From contig JACKDN010000015.1 of the NCBI GenBank assembly GCA_020633465.1, forward strand, positions 148,098 to 212,097: 64,000 nucleotides of DNA, read 5' to 3'. Below are positions 1 through 12,077 of this stretch, piece by piece (the first letter of the stretch is position 1; each line of letters starts with the position of its first letter). Position numbers and translations under genes: made by a program. Source of the stretch: Myxococcales bacterium (GTDB lineage: Bacteria; Myxococcota_A; Bradymonadia; UBA7976; UBA1532). The notes under the pieces are model-generated. The model was given only the letters and a program-made list of their open reading frames with translations, was not told the origin of the DNA and ran no database searches.

Positions 1-31
1 TCGGGCGCGCGGCGCGGCGAAGAACGCCCGC

Positions 32-2101
32 TCAGTCGGTCAGGCGCAGGTCGTCGATGGCCAGCTCGCCGCGCTCGTCGCCGTCGAGCAGCTCGATGAC
101 GACGTCGCGCCCCACCCAGGCGCTCAGGTCGAGGTCGACGCGCTGCAGGTGCAGCCGGCGCTGGCGCAAACGCGGACCGCGCGCCACCACCTCGTCGCCC
201 ACCTTCACCTGCAGGTAGGCGCGGCCGATGCCGCGCGCGGCCTGCAGCCAGGTCAGGCGGGGCTTCTCGAGGCGGAAGGGGATCGAGCGCAGCACGCCCT
301 TGGCCGCCGCCGGGCGCGACAGCACCAGCTGCTGGCCCTGCTGGCCGGGCAGGCGGCGCCGGCTGGGCCGCGCCTCGAAGGCCTCACCCTCGGCGACCGA
401 CCAGCCCTCGAGCGTCGGCCCCTCGAAGTTCGCGCTCAGGCCCGGGGCCAGCGCGCGCGGCGTGGGATCCTGGGCCCGCCACAGGGTGTCCGGGCGCACC
501 AGGAAGCCGGTCTTCGTGCGCAGGGCGTCCGGGGTGGGGAAGGCGAAGCGCTCGGCGACGTAGTAGCTCGGCTCGAGGCCGGGGACGCGGTTGTGCTGGT
601 CGACGACCACGGCGGCCCACTCGTGGCGGCGCAGGCGGCCGGGCAGGTCCTTCAGGCCGCCCATGAAGGCGACGTCCTGGATGCCCATCTGGTGGACGTG
701 CACCGCGCCGTCCCGGTGCCACGCGTACAGGGGGTGGGCCGGGATGAACACCTTGCCGTCGACGTCGGCGAGCGCCGCGTCGAGGGTGGCCAGCGCGCGT
801 TCGTCGGCCTCGCCCGGCACCTGGTCGCGCACCGGGTAGTACCAGGCGACGAGCTGCACGATGACCGCGGCGGGCACCAGCCACGCGGCGCGCGCGCGCC
901 CCGCCGCGGGGGCGATCAGATCGCGCACGGCCAGCGGGATCAGCGCCGCGGCGAACAGCGACAGCGGCATGAAGCAGTTCGAGTAGGCCCACTGGGTCGA
1001 GTGGTTCAGCCCGCTGGAGCCGGCGCCGGCGACGAACATCAGCAGCCAGAAGGCGTGCGTGCGGGGGCGCCGCGGCCCGGGGTTCAGCGCGCGATAGGCC
1101 AAGAGCAGCGCGGCGATGAGGGCCGGGGGCACCAGGATCTGCCAGCGCGGATCCTCGTAGAACAGCTCGCGGTAGTACATGTGCGGCACGTAATCGAGCG
1201 TGCGCGCCCGGAACACGAAGGCGTAGGTCCACCAGGCGGCCAGGCCCACGCTCAACGACACGATCGGCACCTTGTAGCCGAACCACAACAGCGGCAGCAG
1301 CAGCACCAGCGGCGCGAGGAACAGCACGTCCCGCCAGTACTCGAGCAGGATGTTCTTCCAATAGAACAGGTGCCCCTGGTGCCCCTCGAAGATGAAGGTC
1401 CAGAACCAGCCGTCGTGGGCGGCGTCGAGGGCCGCGACGCCCCCCGCCGCGGCGCCGAAGGCCGCGACGAGGAAGGCCGCGCCGTGCCGCCAGTCGCGCC
1501 ACAGCAGGTAGAGGGCGGTGGCGGGGACGAAGACGCTGGTGGTCTGCTTGGTCAGGAAGCCGGCGGCGAAGATCAGGCCGGCGCCGATCGCGCCCAGCAA
1601 GGTCGCGCGATAGAACGCCACGTACACCGCGCTGGCCACCAGCGCGATGAACAGCGCGTCGGGCCGCGCGAGATCGTAGAAGGCGCCGTTGGTGCGGAAG
1701 AGCGCCGCGTACAGGCCGACGCTCAGCAGCCCCGCCCGCCAGTCGGCCTCGCGCTGGCCGATGCGGAACAACAGGAACAGCGTCCAGCCCGTCGCCGCGA
1801 TGGACACCGCCCGGGCCAGCGCCAGGCTCAACGCGCCGGTGACCTTGGCCAGCAGCGCCAGCACCGCCGGATAGCCCGGCGTGTAGAAGAAGGGCACGAA
1901 GTCGGCCGAAGGCGCCGCGTAGATGGGCTGGCCGTCCAGCAGCCGGGCGGCGTGGCTGACCATGCCGCCCTCCATCCACTCGAGCTCGAAGGGGAAGGGG
2001 GCGCGCCACAGCGCCACGCCCAGGAAGGCCACCAGATAGGTCACGCCCAGGACGAGCGCCACGTCGAGCAGCCGGCGGGCGCTCTTGGACGGCACGATCA
2101 C
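32..2101 (-). CDS. Membrane glycosyltransferase, ArnT/PMT (GT39/GT83)-like, with a C-terminal beta-type domain
   Basis: About 689 residues. The first two thirds are a multi-pass membrane protein with about ten hydrophobic segments and an early acidic motif (FELEWMEGG, near residue 37) placed where polyprenol-phosphate-sugar transferases carry their first periplasmic-loop acidic residues. Members of this family move a sugar from a lipid carrier onto protein or lipid A at the outer face of the inner membrane; the acceptor here is unknown. The last 130 residues are soluble and look like a beta-sandwich lectin-like domain (LSANFEGPTLEGW onward), an unusual addition. The start is GTG 2101; GTG 2095 has a better spaced GGAG and may be the true start. 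A hairpin with a T-run lies directly upstream, so it probably has its own transcript. Family assignment is by pattern only. Confidence 0.75.
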   Translation of the reverse strand: MIVPSKSARRLLDVALVLGVTYLVAFLGVALWRAPFPFELEWMEGGMVSHAARLLDGQPIYAAPSADFVPFFYTPGYPAVLALLAKVTGALSLALARAVSIAATGWTLFLLFRIGQREADWRAGLLSVGLYAALFRTNGAFYDLARPDALFIALVASAVYVAFYRATLLGAIGAGLIFAAGFLTKQTTSVFVPATALYLLWRDWRHGAAFLVAAFGAAAGGVAALDAAHDGWFWTFIFEGHQGHLFYWKNILLEYWRDVLFLAPLVLLLPLLWFGYKVPIVSLSVGLAAWWTYAFVFRARTLDYVPHMYYRELFYEDPRWQILVPPALIAALLLAYRALNPGPRRPRTHAFWLLMFVAGAGSSGLNHSTQWAYSNCFMPLSLFAAALIPLAVRDLIAPAAGRARAAWLVPAAVIVQLVAWYYPVRDQVPGEADERALATLDAALADVDGKVFIPAHPLYAWHRDGAVHVHQMGIQDVAFMGGLKDLPGRLRRHEWAAVVVDQHNRVPGLEPSYYVAERFAFPTPDALRTKTGFLVRPDTLWRAQDPTPRALAPGLSANFEGPTLEGWSVAEGEAFEARPSRRRLPGQQGQQLVLSRPAAAKGVLRSIPFRLEKPRLTWLQAARGIGRAYLQVKVGDEVVARGPRLRQRRLHLQRVDLDLSAWVGRDVVIELLDGDERGELAIDDLRLTD

Positions 2102-2107
2102 TCCGAT

Positions 2108-2147
2108 TCAAAAACGGCGAAAGCCGGCGCCCTGGGGGACGCCGGCT
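2108..2147 (-). terminator. Rho-independent terminator after the Gly-rich lipoprotein gene
   Basis: A perfect 8-bp inverted repeat (AGCCGGCG at 2122-2129, CGCCGGCT at 2140-2147) with a 10-nt loop is followed on the minus strand by a T-rich run (2110-2114). It sits about 35 bp past the stop of the lipoprotein gene and just before the glycosyltransferase start. Confidence 0.75.
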
Positions 2148-2182
2148 CTCGGGCGGGGTCCGAAGACCCGAGCACGCAGATC

Positions 2183-3389
2183 TTACTCGGCCGACACGCC
2201 GGCGATCTTGGTGCCCTCGCTCTCGATCTCGAGGCAGACGCTGACCGCGTTGCACGCGTTGGCGTCGCCCTCCATCGCCAGCGGATCGCAGTCGCCGGGC
2301 ACGCCGGCGTCCAGGCGGGCGTCGAAGCCGCCGATCAGCTGCAGGATGAGGGGCAGGACGTCCTCGGGGTTGCCGTCGATGGGCAGCACCGCGGTGACGG
2401 TGTCGCACAGCGAGGGCGGGTTCTCGGCGCCGCAGGCGGTCTGGATCGCGACGATCAGGTCGACGATCGACTGCCGGGGCAGGTAGCCGCTGAGCACGCC
2501 GCTGGTCAGATCGAAGCCGGCCGCGCCGACGGCCAGGTTGGCCTTCAGCTTGGTCTCGGCCAGGTTGATCTGGATCGGCAGGCCCTCGACGAGGGGCAGC
2601 GACAGCGCGAACTCCGAGGCCGGCGTGACGAGCAGCTGGTTCTCGGTCGAGGCGCCGGGGAAGAAGATCAGCGGGTCGTTCATCGGATCGTTGTCGATGA
2701 ACGACGCGGGATCGATGAAGAAGTCGCCGTCGGCGTTCAGGTCGCCGTTGAACAGCTTGAGATCGGCGGTGCCGACCTCGTTGCCGGTCTGGCCCTCGTC
2801 CCAGCCCGCGAGCTGCGCGAGCAGGATGAGCGAGATGTCGCCGTTCTCGTCCGGGTTCAGGAACTGGCCGAGGTCGCCGCCGGCGAGGGCGAGGACGCCG
2901 GCGAGGCCGGTGCCGTTGTTGCCGCCGACGAGGTCGCAGCCCGAGGCGTCGGCGTCGTCGGGGGTGCCCGGGATGTTCAGGAAGGTCACCCGGCTCGAGG
3001 GCGAGTAGTCACCCGCGGCCGCGGTGGCGGGGAGGGGATCGGTGTCGCCGCCCGCGCCGGGCTCGCCGCCCATGGGGCCGGGTCGCCGCCCGCGCCGCCG
3101 GCGCCGCCGCCCGCGCCGCCAGGGCCGGATCGCCGCCGGTGCCACCCATGCCGCCCGGGTTGCCACCCGCGCCGCCGCCCATGCCGCCGGCGCCTGGCTC
3201 GCCACCGGCGCCCGGGTTGCCGCCCATGCCGACGTTGCCGCCGGCGCCGCCGCCCATGCCGCCGGCGCCGGGGGCGGCGTCCGCGCCGCCCTGGTTGTTG
3301 TCGTCGCTGCCGCCATCGTCGCAGCCGGCCGCGAAGACGAGGGCCGTGGTGGCCAACCCGACCGTCAACAGCTTGCGCAAGCTATCCAT
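2183..3389 (-). CDS. Gly-rich secreted lipoprotein, reading frame broken twice
   Basis: The start at 3389 has a GGAGGAG site and opens a lipoprotein signal peptide (MDSLRKLL...VFAAGC). Next come an Asp/Asn stretch and a run of GGMGGGAGGNPG-type repeats, then about 290 residues of mature domain (from DTDPLPATA) with no family I recognise; it looks like a secreted, acidic, Cys-containing beta-rich protein. The signal peptide and the mature domain are in different frames. Adding one G at each of two GGGCCGG sites (plus-strand 3075-3081 and 3122-3128) joins them and continues the Gly repeat (DPGPG and DPGPM). I therefore read this as one gene. The cause may be a consensus error or a real double frameshift. 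A terminator follows at 2108-2147. Confidence 0.7.
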
Positions 3390-3585
3390 CCGCTCTCCTC
3401 CGGAGTCGAAAATACCCAACGAACCCTCGCGTATCTTCAACAAAAACGAGGTGTTCGACCTGTTGTGGTCCCCGGCCGGTGTCCGCTTCGGCCGCGGCGA
3501 CGCATCTCTTTAGCAGACACTCGACAGGCCGTGCAAAGGGCGAGGCTCGATTCGCAACGTAATTTTCGACCGCGAAGTCGGTTTG

Positions 3586-5391
<1,806 letters not shown>

Positions 5392-5443
5392 GAACTCTCC
5401 GTGGGCGTGAGCGCGACCGGAGCCTACCGCGTCGCGCGCCGAA

Positions 5444-6289
5444 TCAGAACCGCCAGATGAGCCCCTCGGGCGCGATGCCCGGTCCGGGGCCGACCTCGTG
5501 CAGCCCGGCGTCCTCGTCGAAGGCGTAGTGGGCCTGCACGATGCCGGCGATGATCAGCGCGACCGCGATGCCGCCGCTGATCAGCTGTGCCTGATAGAGC
5601 GACTTGGCGCGGGTGACGTCGCTGCGGGGGAAGCTGCCGTCGGCGTCGCGCAGATCCTGGACGGCCAGGTAGAAGCCCACCGACAGGCCCGACGCCAGCA
5701 GCTCGGTGCCCAGGAAGACGGCCCCGAGGCCGGCGTCGTCGTTCTGGAACTGGCCGATGCCGAAGGGCATCGAGGCGACGAAGCGCGAGTTCAGCCGGCG
5801 CTCGTACACGACCAGGCTCTCGCGCCGCCGCTTGGCGTCCTCGGCCTCCTGCTGGCGCCGCAGCTCCTCGCGCCGCCGTTTGATCTCGTCGGCGAGCTGC
5901 TCGCGCAGCTCCTCGTAGAACACGACGGCGTCGGGCGGCACGACGACCGGGTTCAGCTCGTGGTCCGGGCGGAACTGGATCAGGCGCTCGAAGTAGGTCT
6001 TCGCTTCGGCCTTCTGGCCGAGGAAGAAGTGGGACAGGCCCAACATCTCGTAGGCGTTGGCGAGATCCTTGGCCGCCACCAGCAGGATGTCGGGCTCGAC
6101 GAGGGGCGTCAGCAGGCGCACGACGCGGGGGTAGTCGCCGTACTGATAGGTGTTCTCGGCGATGAGGAGGTTCTTGTCCGGGTCGATGGGCGCAGGCGAG
6201 GGCGGACCGGCCTGGGGTTGCGCGAACGGGGCGGCGGGGGCCAGCAGCGCCGCGGCCGCCAGGGCCAGGGGTCGGAGTCGCGCGCGCAC
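5444..6289 (-). CDS. Exported TPR-type membrane protein
   Basis: 281 residues, GTG start. An N-terminal signal sequence (LALAAAALLAPAAPFA) precedes TPR-like helices (about 45-115), an Arg/Glu-rich charged helix (about 130-165) that is probably coiled coil, and two C-terminal hydrophobic segments (about 195-215 and 240-260). The gene begins 2 bp after the kinase stop codon and is followed by the FHA activator, so kinase, TPR protein and activator look like one transcription unit. A role as scaffold or sensor for the kinase is inference. No enzymatic motif is visible. Confidence 0.8.
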   Translation of the reverse strand: MRARLRPLALAAAALLAPAAPFAQPQAGPPSPAPIDPDKNLLIAENTYQYGDYPRVVRLLTPLVEPDILLVAAKDLANAYEMLGLSHFFLGQKAEAKTYFERLIQFRPDHELNPVVVPPDAVVFYEELREQLADEIKRRREELRRQQEAEDAKRRRESLVVYERRLNSRFVASMPFGIGQFQNDDAGLGAVFLGTELLASGLSVGFYLAVQDLRDADGSFPRSDVTRAKSLYQAQLISGGIAVALIIAGIVQAHYAFDEDAGLHEVGPGPGIAPEGLIWRF

Positions 6290-6291
6290 CG

Positions 6292-8127
<1,836 letters not shown>

Positions 8128-8136
8128 GGTTGCGCC

Positions 8137-8165
8137 ATTGTAGGGGCACGCGGCCCCGATCATAA
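8137..8165 (-). promoter_or_regulatory. Promoter for the Ser/Thr kinase, near-leaderless
   Basis: On the minus strand, TTATGA (8165-8160), 17 bp, then TACAAT (8142-8137), which matches the consensus -10 in five of six positions. The ATG at 8127 begins 9 bp after the -10 box, so the transcript would start at or next to the start codon. Confidence 0.6.
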
Positions 8166-8200
8166 GGTGCAGAGTGTTGCACGCCCCTGATGGCCCCCCC

Positions 8201-9049
8201 GTGCAGCTCGTGGGGGCGCGCCCCGATGTGGGGCCGCGCGCCGGCGGCGTCGAGCGCTACGCCGCGTGGCTGGCCGACGCGCTCGGTCCGCGGCTGGGCC
8301 AGGCGGGCTGCGCTTCGCCGTGCAGGCGCAGGCCGAGGCGCCGGTCGTGCGGGCGGCCGATGGCTGCAGCGCGGCTTGGGTGGCGGCCTGCGGGAAGAGC
8401 CGGCTGCGCTGGGCGCGGCACGTGGCGGCCGAGCGCGCGGTGCTGCGGGCGGCCGGGCGCGTGATCGCGATCTCACCGCGGGTCGCCGCCGACCTGGCCG
8501 AGCACTACGGCCTCGAGGCCGAGGTCCTTCTCAACCCGGTCTTCGCCGCCGCCGCGCCGGCCGCCGCGCGGGACCGCGACCTCCTGTTCGCTGGCCACGG
8601 CTTCGATCGCAAGGGGTTGGGCGCGGCGCTGGCGGTCGTCGCGCGGCTGCCCGGGGCGCACCTCACCGTCGTCGGCCGGGACGGCCGCCCGGATCGCTGG
8701 CGGCGGCGCGCCGCCCGCCTGGGGGTCGCCGAGCGGGTCGACTTCGTGGGTCCCGCGCCGCTTTGGCCCTGGCTCGCGCGGGCGCGGCTGCTGCTGCACC
8801 CGGCGCGCTACGAGCCCTACGGCAACGTGGTGGCCGAGGCCGCCGCGGCGGGCGTCCCGGCCGTGGTCAGCGCCGCGACCGGCGCGGCCTGCCTGCTGCA
8901 CCTGGACCACGTCTGGGCGGCGTCGGAGGCCTCGACGCGCTGGCCGCCCGGGTCGAGCCGCCCGCGCGACGCCGCGCGCCCCGGTGCGCCGCCCGCCCGG
9001 CGCCGCCGAGCACCTCGCCGCGCTGGCTCGCCTGTGGGCCGCGGCGTGA
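8201..9049 (+). pseudogene. GT4-family glycosyltransferase (LPS-type), broken by about three frameshifts
   Basis: Pieces in three frames line up as one GT4 enzyme: an N-terminal PDVGPRAGGVERYAAWLA donor/acceptor loop, a middle part (VIAISPRVAADLAEHYG), a typical second Rossmann domain (LLFAGHGFDRKGLGAALAVVARL) and a donor-site motif (YEPYGNVVAEAAAAGVPAVV). This resembles WaaG-like enzymes that build the LPS core in the cytoplasm. Breaks fall at GGG 8305-8307, at TGGGCGG 8914-8920 and between about 8950 and 9010; each is repaired by one extra G or C. The stop TGA 9047-9049 overlaps the next start (GTGA). Possible starts are GTG 8201, 8174 or TTG 8177. It is either a true pseudogene or a badly sequenced intact gene; I cannot tell which. 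Confidence 0.65.
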
Positions 9050-9987
9050 AGACGCTCGTGATCGACACCGCCTTCCTGGGCGACCTGATCTTCACGCTGC
9101 CGCTGCTGGAGAACCTGGGTCAGGCAGGGCACGCGGTGCACCTGGTGGCGCGGCCGCGCTTGGCGACCTGGCCGCGGGCACGCCTGGGCTGCAGCGGGTG
9201 TGGACCTTCGACAAGCGCGGCGCGGACCGCGGCCCCGCGGGCCTGTGGCGGCTGGGCCGACGGCTGCGCGCCGAGCGCTTCGACCTGGTGCTGGGCGCGC
9301 ACCCGTCGGCGCGCAGCAGGCTGCTCGCGGCGGCGACCGGCGCGCCCGCCGCCTGGCTGGGGCCCGGTGGGCTACACGCGGCGGGTGCCGCGCGGGCCGC
9401 GCTTCGTCGAGACGCGTTGGCGCTGGGTGAGGCGGCCGGCGTCCCGATGCCGGTCCGACGGCCGCAGGTGCGCGCGCAGGCGCCGCACCCGCCCGCGCCG
9501 CCCGGCGCCATCGCGTGCGTGCCCGCGCGCGCTGGGCGACAAGCGGTAGCCGCGGCGCTGGCGGTCGCTGGTCGCGTCGCTGCGGGCCGCCGGCCACCCG
9601 ATCGTGGCGGTCGGGGGCGCCGACGAGGCGCCGTTGGCGGCGGGGTGGGGGGCCGAGGTCGAGGCCTTCGGCCTGTCCCTGCCCGCGACGGCCGGCGTGC
9701 TGGCCGGCTGCGCCGCCGTGGTGGGGGGCGACTCGGGCCTGGTGCACCTCGCGCGCGCGGTCGGCACCCCGGCGGTGATGCTGTTCGGCCCCACCCCAGC
9801 GACGGCGCACCCCGACGACGCGGCGCGCATCCAACTGTCCGTCGAAGGGCTGGCGTGCCGGCCGTGCTCGGCCCACGGTCCGCGGCGCTGCCCGCGCGGG
9901 CACCACGCCTGCTTGGACCGCCTCGAACCGAACGATGTGATGGGAGGTTTACACGCGGCCCTCGACCGGGGATCATGCGGACGCTGA
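9046..9987 (+). pseudogene. GT9-family heptosyltransferase, broken by several frameshifts and one stop
   Basis: Read across frames this is an ADP-heptose:LPS heptosyltransferase-like protein: start VKTLVIDTAFLGDLIFTLPLL, then a WTFDKRG segment, a YTRRVPRG segment, GARWATKRWP (only if two bases are restored near 9521 and 9540), and the intact C-terminal domain with GGDSGLVHLARAVGTPAVMLFGPT. The family adds heptose to the inner core of LPS. About six single-base losses and one in-frame TAG (9547-9549, expected TGG) are needed to make one frame. The last 127 codons are open from 9604. It overlaps the GT4 gene by 4 bp and lies 9 bp before the response regulator. Whether it is functional cannot be judged from this sequence. 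Confidence 0.65.
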
Positions 9988-9996
9988 GGGAGGCGC

Positions 9997-10398
9997 ATGG
10001 CGGACGAAGAGAAGAGAAACATCCTGCTGATCGAGGACGAACACCACGTCCGTCAGCTGGTCAGCCGTCTGCTGACGAAGCACGGCTTCGAGGTGCGCAC
10101 CGCGAAGGACGGCCTCGACGGCCTGCGCGCGCTCGAGGACTTCAAGCCCGATCTCATCATCGCCGACGTGATGATGCCCAACCTCGACGGGCTGACCTTC
10201 ACCAAGGCCCTGAAGAACCGGCGCGAGACGCGCGCCATCCCGGTCATCTTCCTGACCGCCAAGAGCGATCCCCTGTCGATGATCGAGGGCATCAACGTCG
10301 GCGCGAAGTTCTACATCACCAAGCCGTTCCAGATTGAGGACGTGCTGTCGAAGGTGAAGAAGGTCCTGGTCGAGCGCCAGGGCCACCGCATGGGCTGA
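9997..10398 (+). CDS. CheY-like single-domain response regulator
   Basis: 133 residues, one receiver domain and nothing else. Visible are the acidic pair E13/D14, the phospho-acceptor D57 in IIADVMMPNLDG, the conserved Thr in FLTAKSD and the Lys in ITKPF. With no output domain it must act by protein contact or as a phospho-relay step. A GGGAGG site precedes the ATG. It follows the glycosyltransferase pair by 9 bp, but no histidine kinase is encoded in the window, so its partner is unknown. A possible promoter (TTTACA 9948-9953, 17 bp, GATCAT 9971-9976) lies inside the end of the preceding gene. Confidence 0.93.
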   Translation: MADEEKRNILLIEDEHHVRQLVSRLLTKHGFEVRTAKDGLDGLRALEDFKPDLIIADVMMPNLDGLTFTKALKNRRETRAIPVIFLTAKSDPLSMIEGINVGAKFYITKPFQIEDVLSKVKKVLVERQGHRMG

Positions 10399-10402
10399 GC
10401 GG

Positions 10403-10431
10403 CCCGGCGGCAGGCCGCCCGCCGCGCCGGG
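10403..10431. terminator. GC hairpin between convergent genes
   Basis: CCCGGCG (10403-10409) pairs with CGCCGGG (10425-10431), with a further GGC/GCC pairing inside the loop. It sits between two converging genes and could end transcription from both sides. There is no T-run. A 10-bp direct repeat GATCGGCGCT (10431-10440 and 10448-10457) follows. Confidence 0.4.
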
Positions 10432-10457
10432 ATCGGCGCTGCTGCTGATCGGCGCTG

Positions 10458-11627
10458 TTACTGCACGGGCGCCGGCGCGGCCTGAGGGTCGGGCACCACC
10501 GGCCGCAGGTACACGATGTCCACCCGCCGATTCGTCTCGCGCCCCTGCCGGGTGCTGTTGTCGGCGATCGGCTCGGCGTCGCCCTTGCCCAGCGCGGTCA
10601 TCCGGTCGTTCGCCACGCCCTCGCCGGCCATGTAGTTCGTCACCGCCTGCGCGCGCTTCTCGCTCAGCTCGAGGTTGCGCTGCGAGCGCCCGCGGTTGTC
10701 GGTGTGGCCCTCGATGATGAGCCGGAAGTCGGCGTGATCCTTGGCGATCGTCGCCAGCATGCGCAGGGGCGCGGTGACGTCGGGATCCAGGCTCGACTTG
10801 CCCGCCGCGAACAGGCTGCGCAGGCTGACCACCAGGCCGCGGCGCTCGACGCGGGCCTCGGCCCCCGGGACGTCGGCGGTGGCCTCGAGCATCTTCTTCA
10901 GCTCGAGGTCGTAGGCCTTCCGCTTCTCCTCGGCCTCGTAGAAGGGCTTGGCCGCCGCGATGGCCACGTCGGCGTCGGCGGCGGTCAGGCCGGCCACCCG
11001 GGCCGCCTCGGCGTAGTCCGCCTTGTCGAAGGCGGCCAGCGCCATCTTCAGCGACGCCTGCGCCTTGTTCAGCGGGCCGGGCGCGTGCGTCCCTCCGCCC
11101 ATCGTCTCGGCCAGCTGCACCTTGGCCGCCGCGCCCTCGACCGCCGTCTTCGCGTCCGTCGCCTGCTGCTTCTGCGCCGCCCGCTGGTTGGCGGCGTCGA
11201 GCTTCGCCTGCATCTCGTTGATGCGGCGCTGGCGCGCGATGGCGTCCTCGGCCGCCTTGCGCCGCTGATCGGCGTCGGCCAGCGCCTCGGTGGCGCGCTG
11301 CAGCCGCGCGTCGGCCGCCCGCAGCGAGTCGGCGGCGTCCTTCGTCTGGCTCAGCGCGACGGCGGTGCGCCAGGTCATCGTCGCCAGCCGGGTGTTGTGC
11401 AGCGTGCGCTCGTCCTCGCCGTCGTCGTGGGCCTCGAGCGCGCGGCGGTAGTACTTCTGGGCCTCGGCGAACAGATCGGGGTGCCGCTCCTGCACGGTCT
11501 GGGCGTAATCGCCCTGCCGCATCTGCTCGTACGACACCAGCTCGGCCGGCTTGGGCGCCGGGCCGCAGGCCCACAGGCCGCCGGCCAGCGCCAGCCCGGT
11601 CAGCGTGTTGCGCAGCGAGAGGTTCAC
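10458..11627 (-). CDS. OmpA-family lipoprotein with a long helical N-terminal region
   Basis: 389 residues, GTG start. A lipobox (GLWAC, Cys near 21) is followed by about 230 residues of Ala-, Gln- and Lys-rich helix resembling DUF4398-type regions, then an OmpA peptidoglycan-binding domain (about 265-380) with EGHTDNRGRSQRNLELSEKRA and the closing RETNRRVDI. Such proteins sit in the outer membrane and hold meso-diaminopimelate of the cell wall. The start overlaps the stop of the upstream gene (GTGA), so the two are translationally coupled and probably interact. The C-terminal Pro/Ala tail has no known role. Confidence 0.88.
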   Translation of the reverse strand: MNLSLRNTLTGLALAGGLWACGPAPKPAELVSYEQMRQGDYAQTVQERHPDLFAEAQKYYRRALEAHDDGEDERTLHNTRLATMTWRTAVALSQTKDAADSLRAADARLQRATEALADADQRRKAAEDAIARQRRINEMQAKLDAANQRAAQKQQATDAKTAVEGAAAKVQLAETMGGGTHAPGPLNKAQASLKMALAAFDKADYAEAARVAGLTAADADVAIAAAKPFYEAEEKRKAYDLELKKMLEATADVPGAEARVERRGLVVSLRSLFAAGKSSLDPDVTAPLRMLATIAKDHADFRLIIEGHTDNRGRSQRNLELSEKRAQAVTNYMAGEGVANDRMTALGKGDAEPIADNSTRQGRETNRRVDIVYLRPVVPDPQAAPAPVQ

Positions 11628-12055
11628 TTGGGCTTCCTCCCTTGCTCTTCCATCGCGGCCAGCTGCTGCTCGAGCTCGTAGGCCGTGTTGCGGGCGGTGG
11701 CCGCGGCGCGCTCCTTCTCGTCGGCGGCGGCGTGGGCCTCGCGCGCCTTCGTCTCGGCCTCGGCGCGGCGCTGCAGCGCGTCGATCAGCCGCACCATGAC
11801 GCTCGCGCGCTGCAGCGTCGCGGCCAGCTCGTCGTCGTCGCCCGTCTTCAGGTAGGCCCGCGCCTCGCCCAGCCAGGCGCGCAGGGTGCCGATCTCGTTG
11901 GCGACCTGCTTGCGCGCGTCGCGCGCGTCGAAGGCCTCGGCGGCCTCGGTGTACCGTTCGATCGCCGCCTTCGGATCCTTCGAATCCTTGGCCCCCGCGG
12001 GCGCGGCCAGCGCCCCCAGCAGCACGGCGACGACGAGCGAGGTGATCGCTCGCAT
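11624..12055 (-). CDS. Small secreted helical protein coupled to the OmpA-type lipoprotein
   Basis: 143 residues from the chosen start. I use ATG 12055 because GGGAG lies 6 bp before it; ATG 12070 is in frame but poorly placed. A signal peptide (MRAITSLVVAVLLGALAAPAGA) precedes an all-helical, strongly charged protein rich in Ala, Glu and Arg, similar in style to the helical part of the next gene. It overlaps the OmpA-type gene by 4 bp. It probably works in the periplasm together with that protein, which is inference from coupling and resemblance. No catalytic motif is seen. Confidence 0.8.
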   Translation of the reverse strand: MRAITSLVVAVLLGALAAPAGAKDSKDPKAAIERYTEAAEAFDARDARKQVANEIGTLRAWLGEARAYLKTGDDDELAATLQRASVMVRLIDALQRRAEAETKAREAHAAADEKERAAATARNTAYELEQQLAAMEEQGRKPK

Positions 12056-12077
12056 CGTTGCTCCCTTCATCGGTGGG

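Noticed and set aside
3009..3443. Programmed frameshifting in the Gly-rich lipoprotein
   Set aside because: Two shifts at plain GC tracts with no slippery heptamer or pause hairpin make a sequence error or mutation more likely.
3390..3585. A sigma-54 site in front of the Gly-rich lipoprotein (AGCCTCG-N4-TTGC)
   Set aside because: The essential GG at -24 is missing.
9948..9976. A promoter for the response regulator (TTTACA-N17-GATCAT)
   Set aside because: Possible, but the -10 box is weak and the region is coding. Kept only as a remark in the gene entry.
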